Below are positions 12,305 to 23,792 of a DNA stretch of 64,000 bases, one piece after another; the stretch's first letter is position 1; each line of letters starts with the position of its first letter. The notes below the pieces were generated by a model. It had not been told where the DNA came from, ran no database searches, and was given only the letters and a program-made list of their open reading frames with translations. A program made the translations under genes and the position numbers. Source of the DNA: Pinus tabuliformis (lineage: Eukaryota > Streptophyta > Pinopsida > Pinales > Pinaceae); assembly GCA_031772625.1 (NCBI GenBank), contig CM062819.1:822035503-822099502 (forward strand), read 5' to 3'.

Positions 12305-12554
12305 CGCAGGTTCTAGGGCCATCCCGCGCCATCTTCGGCGGGGGGCTTCGCCCAACAACCGGCCCCGAGCAGAAAGACAAAGGGAAAATGGAACATCGCA
12401 ACAATGACCCCAAACAAACCTATGAAATGGCGTGAACACAAAGTTTTATGCGATGATATGATGGCCAACACATGGAGCTCCACGGTGGACAAGTGACGTA
12501 CCGGCTCCATGTGGTTTGATGCGTGGTTTTGTGACGTGGCGGGGAGGGCGCACA
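12305..12554 (-). repeat. Right terminal inverted repeat
   Basis: A continuous 250-bp arm, complementary to 8937-9099 plus 11554-11640. Its outer tip reads GGGGAGGGCGCACA on the + strand. Confidence 0.85.
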
Positions 12555-15270
12555 TGTAATGGCGACCCTCCCCTAGATACCTATGACTCACCTCCCCGAC
12601 AATTTACTTCAATTTGCTTCACGGATTTCTTCAAAGGAATAACAAGATACACGGGTTATCTTTCTTGTTGTTAATCTTCAAGATACACGGGATGCTGGGA
12701 GGCCTTTTTTACGTCGTTTATGTTTATTTTCTTACCAAGAACTTAATAATTTTAAGAAGAAAGTACACCTTTTTTAATGTTTTCTCTCGTTTCATTGTGT
12801 AATTTTTGAATGTTTTCTCGAAAACACATCACCTGGGGTAATTTTTCAATCTTCATTCCAAAAACACATTAGGTAATTTTTTAATATTTACTCCAAAAAC
12901 ATGTCACTCTTTGTTGCTAAAAATAATCCTATTTTTTTCTTTATTTATCTTTAAAAAATTGAAAACAAATATATTTACATTATTTGCAAACTTATATATG
13001 CAAAAGAATATATGAAGGTTTAAAAAATAAATGTTTGGTAACAAATATTTATTTTAAAAACTTTTTAATCATTTCACATTCTATCCATTATTATTAATTA
13101 AAAATCTTAAATTCTTAACCCATTATTATTAATTAAAATTCTTAAATTCTTAACGAAAAGATATGTTAATTTTAATTTTAACTACAAGCTTAAGAGTCAT
13201 CTTCGAGGTTGATTTTAATTAACTCTATTCAAAAGATTGAAAAATATCTATTTCAATATCATGCATAGTACGTTGTGGTTCGAATGACCTCTACAAAAGC
13301 TATTACGTGAGAAAACTTATAGCCCTTCAACTTTTGTGTATCTACGTACATGGAAGGGAGAAAATTCGGATTCTCTTTGTGCAATTTTCAAGTTGAAAAG
13401 AAACAAAGGGAAACGAGGATAATAAGAAAACGAGAAGATAAACTATGAAGCATGGATTAATAGAAGATTTATGGATTATTGTAATTAATGTAATATTTTG
13501 ATTGTTGTAATTAATATTGTTTATAGACATTGAATCTAATTCTAAGTGTTTTCAAGATCATCAATGAGACTATATAATACATTAGGTAGACCAAAAAAAA
13601 TAACAAAATCCTAATTTTTGAGGATTAAATTTCCCACAAAGTGTATTGGTTTAAAATTAATTGAGCAAGACTCATACAAGTTAGAAGAGCATCATTTTTT
13701 ACAAGAGCATTTATTGTTGAAGGAGGCAGAAAAAAAATGTGTTCTTGCAATATACAATGGTTGGTCCATTTGCTCAAAATGTGTGAAATTTATAAAACAA
13801 ATAAAATTAATCCAATCTCCTTGAACAAACCAATATACCAAATATATATTTATTTTAAATTATATATAAATTTATTAAAAAATAAATATTGTTTATCATA
13901 TTGGACTCTCATCTTGAACAAACTTTCATTGTTTATTATTTTTTACTTTAATTTAGCTATATTTAAACTAAGCCGCAAGGAGTAGCTACTATGTAGCACT
14001 TGTTTTAAATTTCAATCCAGCCACCATATTGATTAGAGCATTAAATTTTTTGCAACACTAATTGTAATACATTTTGTTTACTTAATCCAAGTGACTAGTT
14101 CCACTCTTAATTTGAATTATTTAATTTGCACCTTAACTTATCCATCCAATAAAAACAATTGAAACAAAACCTAGTAATAGTAAGTTTAATTCCATAACCA
14201 TATTAATATTAGTAATTTTGCCTCTTTCAATAATACACCATCATTTTAAAAAAATAACAAAATTAGTTTAAATACATAAATGAATTCAATAAAACACAAT
14301 TAAAAAAAAAAAAAACCTCCTATAACATAAATATAAATTCAAATAATGATAATAATATAATTTCTTAATATCATTAAATAAAAATAATAAACCTATCCCC
14401 TATTAAACCATTAATAAAAAAAACTTATTTTATAATTAATAATACAAACTTATTTTATAATTAATAAAACATACATTATTATTGAAATCAAAATCTATAT
14501 TAATAATATTTTAAATAATTTAAAATCAACATTATGATAAAAAAAATCAATACTTATATTAATATGTTTTTAAATAAATTAAAACAACATTAGGTTAAAA
14601 GGTTATCTTTATTCATAACTCAAGAATCTTGACTGGTTCTTTATCTCTCAATTTTTATATGTATATCAACCACTCTAATAAATGGCTCTCTTTGGTGTTT
14701 TTTATAATCAATCATTCTTCATTGGTCACAACTCTCTTAGGCCCATTAAATTGTTTTGTATTTCCTTAACCATGATGTTTTTGTAGGTTTAAGGATGCTT
14801 CATACATGTTTTATGAAAATTGTTTAACATTCAGTGAGGGTTTATTATTGTATTGTTTTGGTGGGTAAGTTTTTTGTTTTTTTAATTTGATATTATTAAA
14901 AGTGAGAATTTATAATTTTAATATGTAGAAAAAAAAAAAAATCTCAATTGAAAAGCATCTTTATATTTTATCTGTTTATTCTCAAGAACAAGACTCAAAG
15001 TCATTACATTAAAGTTCATCAAGTCACTTGAGAGAATTGAACATGGTGGGGAGGATTCCAATCATTCCTCTTTATCACCCTAAATAAACCTAATTGACTA
15101 AAAAAAAAATTTTATTAAAGGAGGTGTTTTTTAACATTTTTTATTATTTATCATGTTTTGGGGTTATTTTAAACATTTATATCCCTTTAATTCTCTAAGA
15201 AATGTTGATCTCATTTTATCCCCTAAATTTGGATCATATCTTTCTTTAACAACACTTGTAAGATTTTTGT
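12555..15270. other. AT-rich non-coding stretch
   Basis: No gene was found. A loosely repeated module of about 50 bases (AAAACACAT..., then GGTAATTTTT...) occurs about three times near 12790-12910. 14040-14600 is very AT-rich. This is the genomic DNA into which the Tat element at 15276 inserted. Confidence 0.5.
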
Positions 15271-15275
15271 CTTCT

Positions 15276-15685
15276 TGTCACACGGAATGAGTCGATCTTG
15301 CGGACAAGATAGACCTTCCTAGAATCTAAAAAAGACCTAGTGACAAGCAAGCCAATCACAAACTATCTTTCTCTAAATATGCTTTTATAAACAAAGGCAA
15401 ACAAGTGTTTTAGGCCTACATTGGGTCCAAAGAAAGTTTGTGGAAGCCTCGCTCCTTTGATCCAAGTGAGCTCCCTCGTCGCGAATTTGCAAACACAAAC
15501 AAGCAAACAAATTAAATTGCACCTGAAAAGCCAATATCATAAAACATATTTAACATGAAAGTCGAGGAATTCATGAAACAAATGACATAAGACAATTTGT
15601 TGAGAAAAATGAATCTGTTGTATTAATTCAAATCAAAGAAGAACTTTACAACCTGTGCCTTGACGCTGTACAAGCTCCTCCCAGG
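15276..15685 (-). repeat. Tat element 3' LTR, left piece
   Basis: It matches 42241-42650 and is interrupted after CCTCCCAGG by the 14.0-kb Athila-like element. The last five bases (CCAGG, 15681-15685) are one copy of that element's target duplication. Confidence 0.97.
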
Positions 15686-17812
15686 TGGTGAGCTCCAGTA
15701 TTGTAGCAATAATGCTACAACTCCTGGGGCTTCCTGTCTCTCATTTTATCAACCCGGTAGTTCGTACAAACTTGGAAGCGACGGTGCTGTATGCACAAGT
15801 ACTAGCTCTTGTCGCAGCTGTCACTTGGTCAGCTGGCACAAGTCCGCTAGGGCTCAAGCCAACTTCTATAGGCTCACAGAAGAAGCTTTATCAATGATGG
15901 ACGAAAGCTAGCTCAAAGGAGACTAATCTACTTGACAAAAACGAACTGAAAGCAAATCAAAGCATGTAAACCTAGGAAACCCTAATTTAACTAGTCTAAC
16001 CTCTATAATGCAAAGAATGTGAAGGAAACTTCTACCAATGCTGTTGTTACCTCTAATAAGTGAAAATGCATGGATCTAAGCTGCTTGCATCATGAAAGAT
16101 ATGTTTTTGTATTTTTCCTTTAAGTGTGTGGAATGATTGTGATTTTGTGCTAACTAGGGTTTGATTGTGCAGATGGGATGGAGAAGGAAGGAAAGCGTGG
16201 GACAGGTTGGGGAGGCTAGGAGAGGTCCCTAGGGATCCTTAGCATCCATCCACAGAGGTTCCTCGCATTCAGAAGCTCGGCAACTGAGTGAGTGGCCTCC
16301 TACAGGAAGTCTGCAGGGGATCCTACAGGATACTCTGGTTTCTACAGGATGTCTACAAACGGCTACAGGATGACCTACCGTGAGTGTTTGGCGTGATGGA
16401 GGAGTGATGAAATGGTAGGGGGAGATGTGTAAGGTAGGAATGAGGCTGGTGATGGCTGTAGAAGTGGAGGAATAGGATAGGGAGTGAATGTAGGGAGTAG
16501 GTTGGAAGATAGAGGGCTAGGTCAATGAAAGGGCTTAGAGAGTGGAAGTACGTGAGGAGTGAAAGACTTTGGGAGATGACAGAGCGGAGCAGAGGTCGAG
16601 GAGATGTGTTGCATGCGTGATCAAGATGGAGAATGAAGTAATGGACGAGAGAGGGCAGTGCAAGTGAAACAAATGCTTGTGACTGTTACCAAACCGAAAA
16701 TGCATTAACCTAACCTACCTGTGCTTGTAAATTCAATGAACAGCAATCCAAAACGCGAAGGAGAATGTGCATGAAGCTGTGGTAAAGGAGTGTGGTGCAG
16801 GTGTGAATGACAAGGAAGCATCTAACATAACGTGACTGTGTTTGCAGCAATCATGAAATAAAGAAATGCGTGTTTTTGGTGGTTAGTCATGGACTGCACC
16901 CCAATCCCAAATGAGATGGCAGTGAGCCTTAACAACCCTTTTTGTTGGAGCTCCAATGGACTATATCTATCCTCTGCTACACTAAACAACTGTAAACAAA
17001 CTCACCATAAGCAAATCCTATCTAACTCATGAAAAAGACCAACTTAACAACCTGTAATTCGAATTGCATGTGCAAATGAAAAAGCTCAAAGTGCTGAAAT
17101 GAAATGGAAACAACACTACAGCAGAGGGGATCTATGGCTCTCAGGTTGGGCCCTAACCTGAGAGCTATAGTCTCCTTAAGAAACTCAGAACTAGATCAGA
17201 ATCTGCCTTCTTTATTCATAATCTGATATCATGCCATATTGGCTTACAAAAAGGAACGAAAACTGAACTGTGCTCCAAAATTACAATAGCAATACGAGAG
17301 TTTCAACAACCTATCCAAGGCTAAGGCCTCTACACTTATACAAAAACGATGATCCAACAAGTTTCCTTGATTTTAGGAGCTCGGCTGTCCAACTAGAGTT
17401 TAACTGCTGATCCTGTAGGACGGTCATAACTGCTGTTCCTGTAGAGCAGTTTATAACTGTTGTTCCTGTAGAACAGCTGGCTGCTTCTAAGCTCGGAGGG
17501 GAGATGGATTGGAGCTCGGAGTTCTTGGTGGGAATCACGAGGAATGTCCCCAAGACCGTGGACATCCTCTCCTAAAAGTCAGCAGTGCCACCTCATTGTC
17601 TCCTTGTCTCCTTTTCGTTGTCTTTTGCTCCCTTTTAATGCCAAAACCTGGAATCATAATGCATTAGTCACGTAGATAAAGTGCCTACCCTTCTTCCTAC
17701 AAACAACATGAATAAACTAAGAAATGCATGCATAAGCAATAAAAAATGAATGGTTTGAGCAAGTAGAATAGGCCAAAATGAGCCCAAATTGTACCAAAAT
17801 TGGGGCTCATCA
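15686..17812 (-). repeat. Athila-like element 3' LTR (2127 bp)
   Basis: The same length as 27556-29682 and almost identical to it. It contains seven copies of the element's CTACAGG/CCTGTAG word (16300, 16323, 16342 and 16363 in one orientation; 17412, 17438 and 17465 in the other). Short ORFs at 15660-15911 lie in the LTR or cross its edge and are not genes. Confidence 0.98.
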
Positions 17813-17836
17813 TCACCCCCCAGCTGAACCATTTGC
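17813..17836 (-). promoter_or_regulatory. Polypurine tract of the Athila-like element
   Basis: On the - strand CAGCTGGGGGGTGATGA runs directly into the 3' LTR. This is the primer for plus-strand DNA synthesis. The 3' ORF stops at 17837, so coding sequence runs practically up to the tract. Confidence 0.8.
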
Positions 17837-19024
17837 TCATCCTTGAGCAATTTTGCCCCGGCTCCTTGTCCTTGGCCGAGAGCTGGGGCCCAGAACCTGC
17901 TCCTTCTTCTCTTCTTTTGGGGCCTCTATTTTCTCTGCCTTAGGTGGAGACGAGGGTGGTGCTTCTTCCCCCTTTTTCATTTCCTTGAGCCGGGCTTCAG
18001 AAGGCGACTGGCCTATTTTTCGCGTCCAGGAAGTGACTTTTGGGCTTCCCTTCTCAGGGGTGGCCTGTGTTTTAGAGGGAGTTCTTGTACTGGGTGAAGT
18101 AGGGATGTCTCCTAAAGTGGGTTGGCTGCTGGGTGGAGGCTGCGACTTGTCTGTTTTCATTCTCTGACTCCTCCTTGCTTCGGAAGGTAGAGGGATCTCC
18201 CTCTCTCTCTTTTCTTTGGGTTTTGCCGGTGTGCTGAGGGCAGCCAGTATCGCTACCGCCTCCTTTTCGAGGATGCTAGCCTTCTCTTTCTTGTGCTTTG
18301 CTCTCTCAGAGCTCCTTGTAGAGGGTCCCTCCTCCTTTGGTTTCGGGCTTCCTGCAGAAGACCCTTCCTTAACCGGTTTTGGGCTCCCTATAGGAGCATC
18401 TTCCTTAGCTCTTGGGCTTCCTGTAGGAGCCTTTTCTTTTAGCACGTCTGGGCTTCCTGCAGGAGCTTTTCCTTTTTCTTTCGGGCTTCCTGTAGAAGCT
18501 TTTTCCTTTAGCAGTTTTGGGCTTCCTGTAGAAGCCTTTTCTTGAATTTTTGGGCTTCCTGTAGAAGCCTTTGTCTTTGTTTCCAGACTTCCTGTAGAAG
18601 TCTGTTCCTTAGTGATTTTCGGGCTTCCTATAGAAGACCCTACTTTGTCCACTTTCGGCCCTCCTGTAGAAGACTCTTTCTTTACGCTCTGTGGGTCTCT
18701 TGTAGAAGATCCCTTCTCTGTTTTTGAGCCTCCTGTAGAAGCCTTCGTCTGCTTTCCTGTAGGCATTGTTCTGGGGCTTCCTGTAGAAGCCTGCGTTTGT
18801 TTCCCTGTAGATGCAACTGTCACCACCTTTTCTTGCTTGGCTGCATGGATTTTGCTTTTGGCTTTGACTGCAGGAGCTGACGAGGTGCTTGGGCTGACAG
18901 GGACCACCTCCGCTTTGTCCATTCTGCTCTTCATCCTCTGTTCTCTTGCTGTCAAAACAGGTGTGTCACCCTCCTCTTCGTCTTCATTTTCTTCTTGCTT
19001 CCTCTTTTGTTCCTTCCTCTGCAC
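17837..19024 (-). pseudogene. 3' ORF of the Athila-like element, second half: Ser/Thr/Lys-rich repeat protein
   Basis: About 395 codons, in frame with the ORF ending at 19040 and separated from it only by a TAG and a few codons. Residues about 75-225 are made of imperfect 8-24-residue repeats built on KASTGSPK (variants APTGSPR, SSTGGPK, APAGSPD). The rest is highly charged and low-complexity. Each ASTGS unit is encoded by the DNA word GCTTCTACAGGAAGC, the word also spread through the non-coding parts of this element. There is no transmembrane segment, so nothing directly supports a true envelope protein. It may be a nucleic-acid-binding tail; the function is unknown. Confidence 0.75.
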
Positions 19025-19039
19025 CGTGGCAGGGGTCTT

Positions 19040-19942
19040 CTAACCTGGTTCCCTCTTTTCTTTGGCCATTGCCTCTTTGTCTTCACTGCTGGAGGAGCCA
19101 CTATCTTCGACCAGCATTTTGATGTCCCCATCTCGTGTTAGATTTCTAAATGACTCCCAGGAGAGGGGAACGTTATAGGAGTGCAGTGCATCCTCTACAA
19201 GCAACTTGATCAGCCCATGGTGTGCCACCTGATCTGGGACGCCACCCTTCAGCTTCGTTGCACATTCCATTAAAGATTGCAACAGGAAATAAGGAATGCT
19301 TAATTTCTTTTCTACAGGAAGCTCACTTCGGTGCCTTAACTCGTTCAGCAATCGGAAATGGTACCCGTAGACGATGCTATAGCGCCCCTCACATGTAATA
19401 TATTTCATAATCTGCAAGCTGACCTCGTTCCAAGGTGGTGTCAAACTATTCCTTCGTACTCCATTCTTATCTTCAGAGAATTCTTCCTCAGGTGGAAAGA
19501 ATTCCTTCTTCGCTTGCTGGCTCTGTTTTCGTTCTTCTTTATCCCACGGGAGACCCATAGGAAGCTCAGTGATTCTACTGATGGACTGCGAGGTTATCTT
19601 GAGGCTTAGGCCTCTGAAATTGACTGTGGCCAGCACCTTGGATTTTGGCCTCAGGGCCTGCAAGAATTCCTCAGCCACTTCCTCATCGTACCCCTGCAAC
19701 TTATCACAAAAAGACATCCATTGTGCTTGTGTAAAGAGCTCCACCACTGCCTGATTTCTCCTCAATGTGGTTGAATCAGTGGGCTCTCGTCTGATAAACC
19801 CACCAGGCATGATGAGCACGGTGGTTTTGACCACAGGTGGTAAATATAAAGGGAATTCGGTCTTATAGACAGAGCATGCAATGAATTCACAAAACCACAG
19901 TCTAATTATACCTCTATCCTGTAGAAGCGATAGTATGGGCAC
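19040..19942 (-). pseudogene. 3' ORF of the Athila-like element, first half: plant transposon-type domain
   Basis: About 300 codons. The first ATG is probably MPGGFIRR at about 19810. It contains KVLATVNFRGLSLKIT, ITELPMGLPWDKEER and WNEVSLQIMKYITCEGRYSI, which resembles the domain listed in databases as a putative plant transposon protein and is common in extra ORFs of Athila/Tat elements. It ends at TAG 19042-19040, after which the same frame continues into the repeat-rich half for about 400 more codons. The intact gene was probably one ORF of about 650-700 codons downstream of integrase. The role is unknown; an env-like position does not prove an envelope function. Confidence 0.7.
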
Positions 19943-20067
19943 GGCAATCCAATATCTTTTATGACCAGACCGTGAATAATGACCTTGCCACCTTTGAAAA
20001 CCAATTGCGGAAGGAGTTTCAGGGTTACCTCTTTTCCGCCACCTTTTTTACGTGAAGACTTCACCTT

Positions 20068-20138
20068 CCTGTAGAGACTGCTTTCCTGTAGATACTGCTT
20101 CCTGTAGGACTGCGTTCCTGTAGAAACTGTTCCTGTAG
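20068..20138 (-). repeat. Array of five CCTGTAG words, 15-17 bases apart
   Basis: CCTGTAG begins at 20068, 20085, 20101, 20117 and 20132, usually within TTCCTGTAGA or TTCCTGTAGG. The spacers differ (GACTG, ATACTG and so on), so the word itself is conserved rather than a long repeat unit. Confidence 0.9.
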
Positions 20139-21185
20139 GAGCAGTGCGCAGACTTCGGGGGGAGCTATAGTTGGACAGCGGTCGAGAGGTGCCTTACCAG
20201 CGTTCAGGTAGCCGAGAGCTTGGCGTATCAACATGCAGAGGTAATCAGAGGAGCTACTCGAGTTTTGAAGTGAGGTTGATGGATATACACGCTTAATCGA
20301 GCCGATTAGATTTTGAATCGGCGCAGCTCGTGGCGCGGGGGGTGAGCTGTCCCCGCCGGACCGTTGGGTGACGTCACCCATCATCCGCCTGCACATTCAC
20401 TTGCTGCCGCATTCATTCCCACAGATCTGCCGCCGCCCTTTTCGGTTAAACTCGTTTCACGGTTGATGGGACTAATCTTCACGTGTGTGCTACGTGTGTC
20501 TTTTGTCGTGGCTGCCACCTCATCATCTGACTATCCTTTCACTAGCCGATGTGGCCAGTCAACTGGCCTTACGGCCGCTCAACCATTCACCTTTATGCCA
20601 TGCAAAACAAATCAAAGTAATATCCATGCGATTTGATGGAGAGAAGGATTAGAACACTTACCTGCGCGCGGCTGCACATGATTTCCAGTTTGTGGACGAT
20701 GGATTTACCTGCTGCACGCGGCTTACACAGACCCGGAGGCACATGGCTACCGGTTGCTGACGCTGGAGTGGTTGGTTTCGCGTTCATGCGCCCGTGTTTT
20801 ATCTCGGATGGCGGTGCTGTGGACGGTATTCACTCGAGCAGGTTGAACTGTTACAGGATCCCCGCGAGGGGTCTTGTCACAGTCCTTTCTCCTTGGGTAC
20901 ATGCTGCATGCTGGCGGTTCTGGCTTCTCGATCACGATCCCAGCGCTTCTGATGCATAACGTGGATGTGGTATGGCTCTCGGTGCTTGGTTTTTCTTTGA
21001 CAGATGTTTTTTCACGAGAACTCATTGCTTTGTTGTGCTGCTGCAGGGATCTTGGTTGCATGGCGACGAGGATGGTGGAGCAAGATAATAGCAATGTTCA
21101 AGGGTGCCATCAGTGGCATGCATGCGTTCAATCCACTCCTCAGTCGCTAAATCTTCACTTGAAACACATTTCGGCCGTCGCAACC

Positions 21186-21309
21186 TTCTACAGGAAGTTT
21201 CCTGTAGAACACAGAGCTTCCTGTAGAAATTTTGCACTTTCCTGTAGAAGATCCGCGTCTTCCTGTAGGAAGACTGTCTGTTCCTGTAGAAAACTGTATC
21301 TTCCTGTAG
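21186..21309 (-). repeat. Array of seven CCTGTAG/CTACAGG words with a 24-bp palindrome
   Basis: TTCTACAGGAA (21186-21196) and TTCCTGTAGAA (21199-21209) form a perfect 11-bp inverted repeat with a 2-base centre. Further CCTGTAG copies start at 21220, 21241, 21262, 21283 and 21303, about 20-21 bases apart. Confidence 0.92.
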
Positions 21310-21527
21310 AAGATCCAAATCATGATAAAAATTGCACATACCTTGAAAAGCATTGTTATTCTTGGAGGAGGTGTTGATGACATCCTTTGATGGCATGATG
21401 AAGGCCCCTGGCTTGGAGTGGAGAGGCTTCTTCTCCTCCATAGAACATCTGCATGCAAAACTTTTATTGTGCTTATTGTTTTTTTTCTCTCTTTTTTTTT
21501 TTTTTTTTTTTTTGAAAAGATAGCAGG

Positions 21528-21705
21528 GGCGCCCCAAAGAGGTTTTCACCCTTGCTACCTGCCCTGAGCGCCTCAAAGAGGTTTTCACTCAAGGATCTTT
21601 TTTTTTTAACTTTCTTCTTTTTTTTGAAAGACAATAGGAGCGCCTCAATGAGGTTTTCACCCCTACTACCTGCCTTGGGCGCCTCAGAGAGGTTTTCACC
21701 CAAGG
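21528..21705 (-). repeat. Tandem repeats with small hairpins, linked by poly-T
   Basis: Four copies of GCGCC(T/C)CA..GAGGTTTTCAC, each containing CCTC-AAA-GAGG or similar, alternate with stretches such as TGCTACCTGCC and CAAGGATCTTT. Two pairs make a larger repeat of about 115 bp. Flanking poly-T runs may reflect slippage. Confidence 0.85.
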
Positions 21706-21755
21706 ATCTTTATTTTTTCTCTCTTTTTCTCTTTTTTTTTTTTTTTTTTTTTTCT

Positions 21756-23792
21756 TCAGGGTATGCCCAAAGTGGAGGCAGAACCCTTCTCTATGACCAA
21801 AACAGATTTCTCCATAGTGCTGATAAACTCTTGTCTTGAGAGAGGTCTTCTGTAGATCTTCAATCGGTGCCCATTAACAAGCATGGGAATGGCTTCCTCA
21901 TCAATGGTTCGAATGAGGACAGATCCATTGTCATGGCACTGTTCCACTACATATGGTCCTAGCCATCTGGTTCTTAACTTCCCCTTGAAATCTTTGAATC
22001 TGGAGTCATACAACAAAGCCCAATCTCCCAGCTGGAACTGCTTGTCATGGAGATGTTGATCATGCCACACCTTTCTCTGAAGTTGAACCACTTCTGAGTG
22101 AAGGAGGGCCTGCATGCGGTGCTCATCCAGTCCATTCAGCTGCAATAACCTTTCTTGTTGTGCATGGCTGAGATCTAGGTCCAGCTGAGCTGCCATCCTC
22201 AAAGTGTTATACTCAAACTCAATGGACAACAAAGCTTTCTTCCCATAGACCAGCTCATAAGGTGTGAAGACGGTGGTGGTCTTCCAAGTGGTGTTGTAAG
22301 CCCATGTGGCTTCAACCAGGCGATCTGCCCAGTCCTTTCTGCTGCTGCTCACCACTTTAGTCAAGATCCCTTCTAATGCTCTATTGGTGACTTCCACCTG
22401 CCCATTTGCTTGAGGGTGATAGGGAGTGGAAGTCCTGTGCTTGATCTTGTGATGAGCTAGAAGATCTTCAATCAAGTTGGATGTGAACTGGCTCCCCTGA
22501 TCGGTCACCAGCTCTCTTGGGTAGCCAAACTTGTAGAAGATGTTCTCTCTTAAGAACTCGACCACCTTCTCTTCTGTTGCTGCTTTGATTGCTTTAGTCT
22601 CTGCCCACTTTGTCAAGTAGTCAGTACACACAATGATGTAGGACCTCTGCCTCGAAGAGGGATTGATTGGACCCACAAAGTCCATGCCCCACTTCTCAAA
22701 TGGCTCAAGAGTCACTTGAGGTTGGAGAGGCATCTCATCCCTTTGGGTTGGTTTCCCCATCCTTTGGCATTGGTCACACTGGCTGACATATCTTCTGACA
22801 TCTTGATGAAGTGTGGGCCAATAGTAGCCTGCCTGCAGGATCTTGAAGGCAGTTCTCTTTGCTGCAAAATTTCCTCCACAAGGCCCATCATGACAGGTGA
22901 GGAGGATGTCAAAGACTTCCTCTTCCCTTACACAACGCCTTAAGATCTGATCAGGGCCAAGCTTGAACAGGTTGCCCCCGATCCAAGTGAATGAGGCACT
23001 TTTTCTGATGATTTTGCTCTTCTCTTTTGAAGAGAGGTGCGGAGGGAACTGAGCTGAAACAAGGTAGTTCGCTATATCAGCAAACCATGGAGAGAGTACT
23101 GAGATAGCAAACAGATGCTCATCAGGCATCTGGTCATCCACCGTCCCATCTTTACCTGCAGACAAATCCAATCTAGATAAAAAGTCAGCAACAACATTCT
23201 CTCTACCTGGTTTATCAACAATGGTTAGATCAAACTGCTGCAATAAAAGTAACCATCTAATAATACGAGCATTCACATCTGGTTTATTCATCAAATATCT
23301 AATAGCAGCATGGTCAGTATGTACAAAAGTCTGGTAACCAGTAATATAATGTCGGAACTTGTTCAGTGCATGGACCACAGCTAAGAATTCCTTCTCGGTT
23401 ACAGTGTAATTCAGCTCTGCTTTGGACAAGTTTTTGCTGACAAAGTAAATGGCATATGGAAGTTTTTCCTCAACTTGTCCTAAAGCTGCACCTACGGCTT
23501 TGTTCGAGGCATCAGTGTGGATGTGGAAAGGTAGGGCCCAGTTTGGACCTCTCAAGATTGGTGCTGACACCAACTTGTCCTTTAACTCATTCAAACTCTT
23601 CTGACAATCGTCAGTCCACTTAAACTCCACATCTTTTGCCAACAGGCCAAACAATGGCGAGGCGAGCTTGCTGAAGTCCTTAATGAATCTCCTGTAGTAT
23701 CCCGCTAATCCCAAGAAACTCCGGACATCCCTTACTTTTTGAGGAGGTGGAACCCTCTTGATTAGAGCAATTTTGTTAGGATCCACCTGCAA
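21756..23792 (-). pseudogene. Athila-like pol, part 2: end of RT, RNase H, integrase
   Basis: 678 codons continuing the RT frame after a frameshift. RNase H: HTDAS (Asp about 94), VTEKEF, HTDHAA (Asp about 160), VADFLSRL (Asp about 203). Integrase: zinc region [10 protein letters not shown]...CDQC (His about 301; Cys 339 and 342), in which the usual second His of GGHF is Asn (about 308). The catalytic triad is present: Asp 371 (WGMDFVGP), Asp 431 (VTDQGSQF), Glu 467 (QANGQVEV), with a DD35E spacing. A C-terminal WLGPYVV motif is also present. Integrase inserts the cDNA into the genome. It reads through without stops, but His-to-Asn in the zinc finger may impair it. Confidence 0.93.

Larger units (their letters stand above)
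8937..12554. mobile_element. Non-autonomous DNA transposon with 250-bp terminal inverted repeats, split by an insertion
   Basis: The left end (8937-9099) is the reverse complement of the right end (about 12390-12554), starting from TGTGYGCCCTCCCC at each tip. The right arm continues inward to about 12305 and matches 11554-11640. The original left arm was therefore cut at 9099/11554 by about 2.45 kb of other DNA. Removing that insert leaves an element of about 1.16 kb with 250-bp GC-rich arms and no transposase. Long arms and captured-looking DNA suggest a Mutator-like element, but no 9-bp target duplication is visible, so the superfamily is uncertain. Confidence 0.7.
19943..21755 (-). other. 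Non-coding spacer between integrase and the 3' ORF
   Basis: No credible ORF. It holds two dense arrays of the CTACAGG word (20068-20138 and 21186-21309), two long poly-T tracts (about 21492-21513 and 21731-21753) and tandem repeats at 21528-21705. Hypervariable, repeat-rich spacers near the 3' end are common in plant LTR retrotransposons and can seed satellites. Confidence 0.7.

Noticed and set aside
12020..12439. ORFs on the - strand in the inverted-repeat transposon
   Set aside because: They partly cover the terminal repeat, and the frames overlap one another without a domain.
15660..15911. Short ORFs at the start of the Athila-like LTR (repeated at 27555-27767)
   Set aside because: They lie within LTR sequence or cross its edge, are not linked to any domain, and their similarity is explained by the LTR duplication.
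18216..19043. + strand ORFs with Leu/Phe-rich, membrane-like repeats
   Set aside because: They are the reverse reading of the KASTGSPK repeat ORF; the hydrophobicity results from the complement of Ser/Pro/Lys codons.
21186..21309. CRISPR-like array of short repeats
   Set aside because: The repeated word is only 7-12 nt, occurs in coding sequence and LTRs too, and the setting is a retrotransposon.
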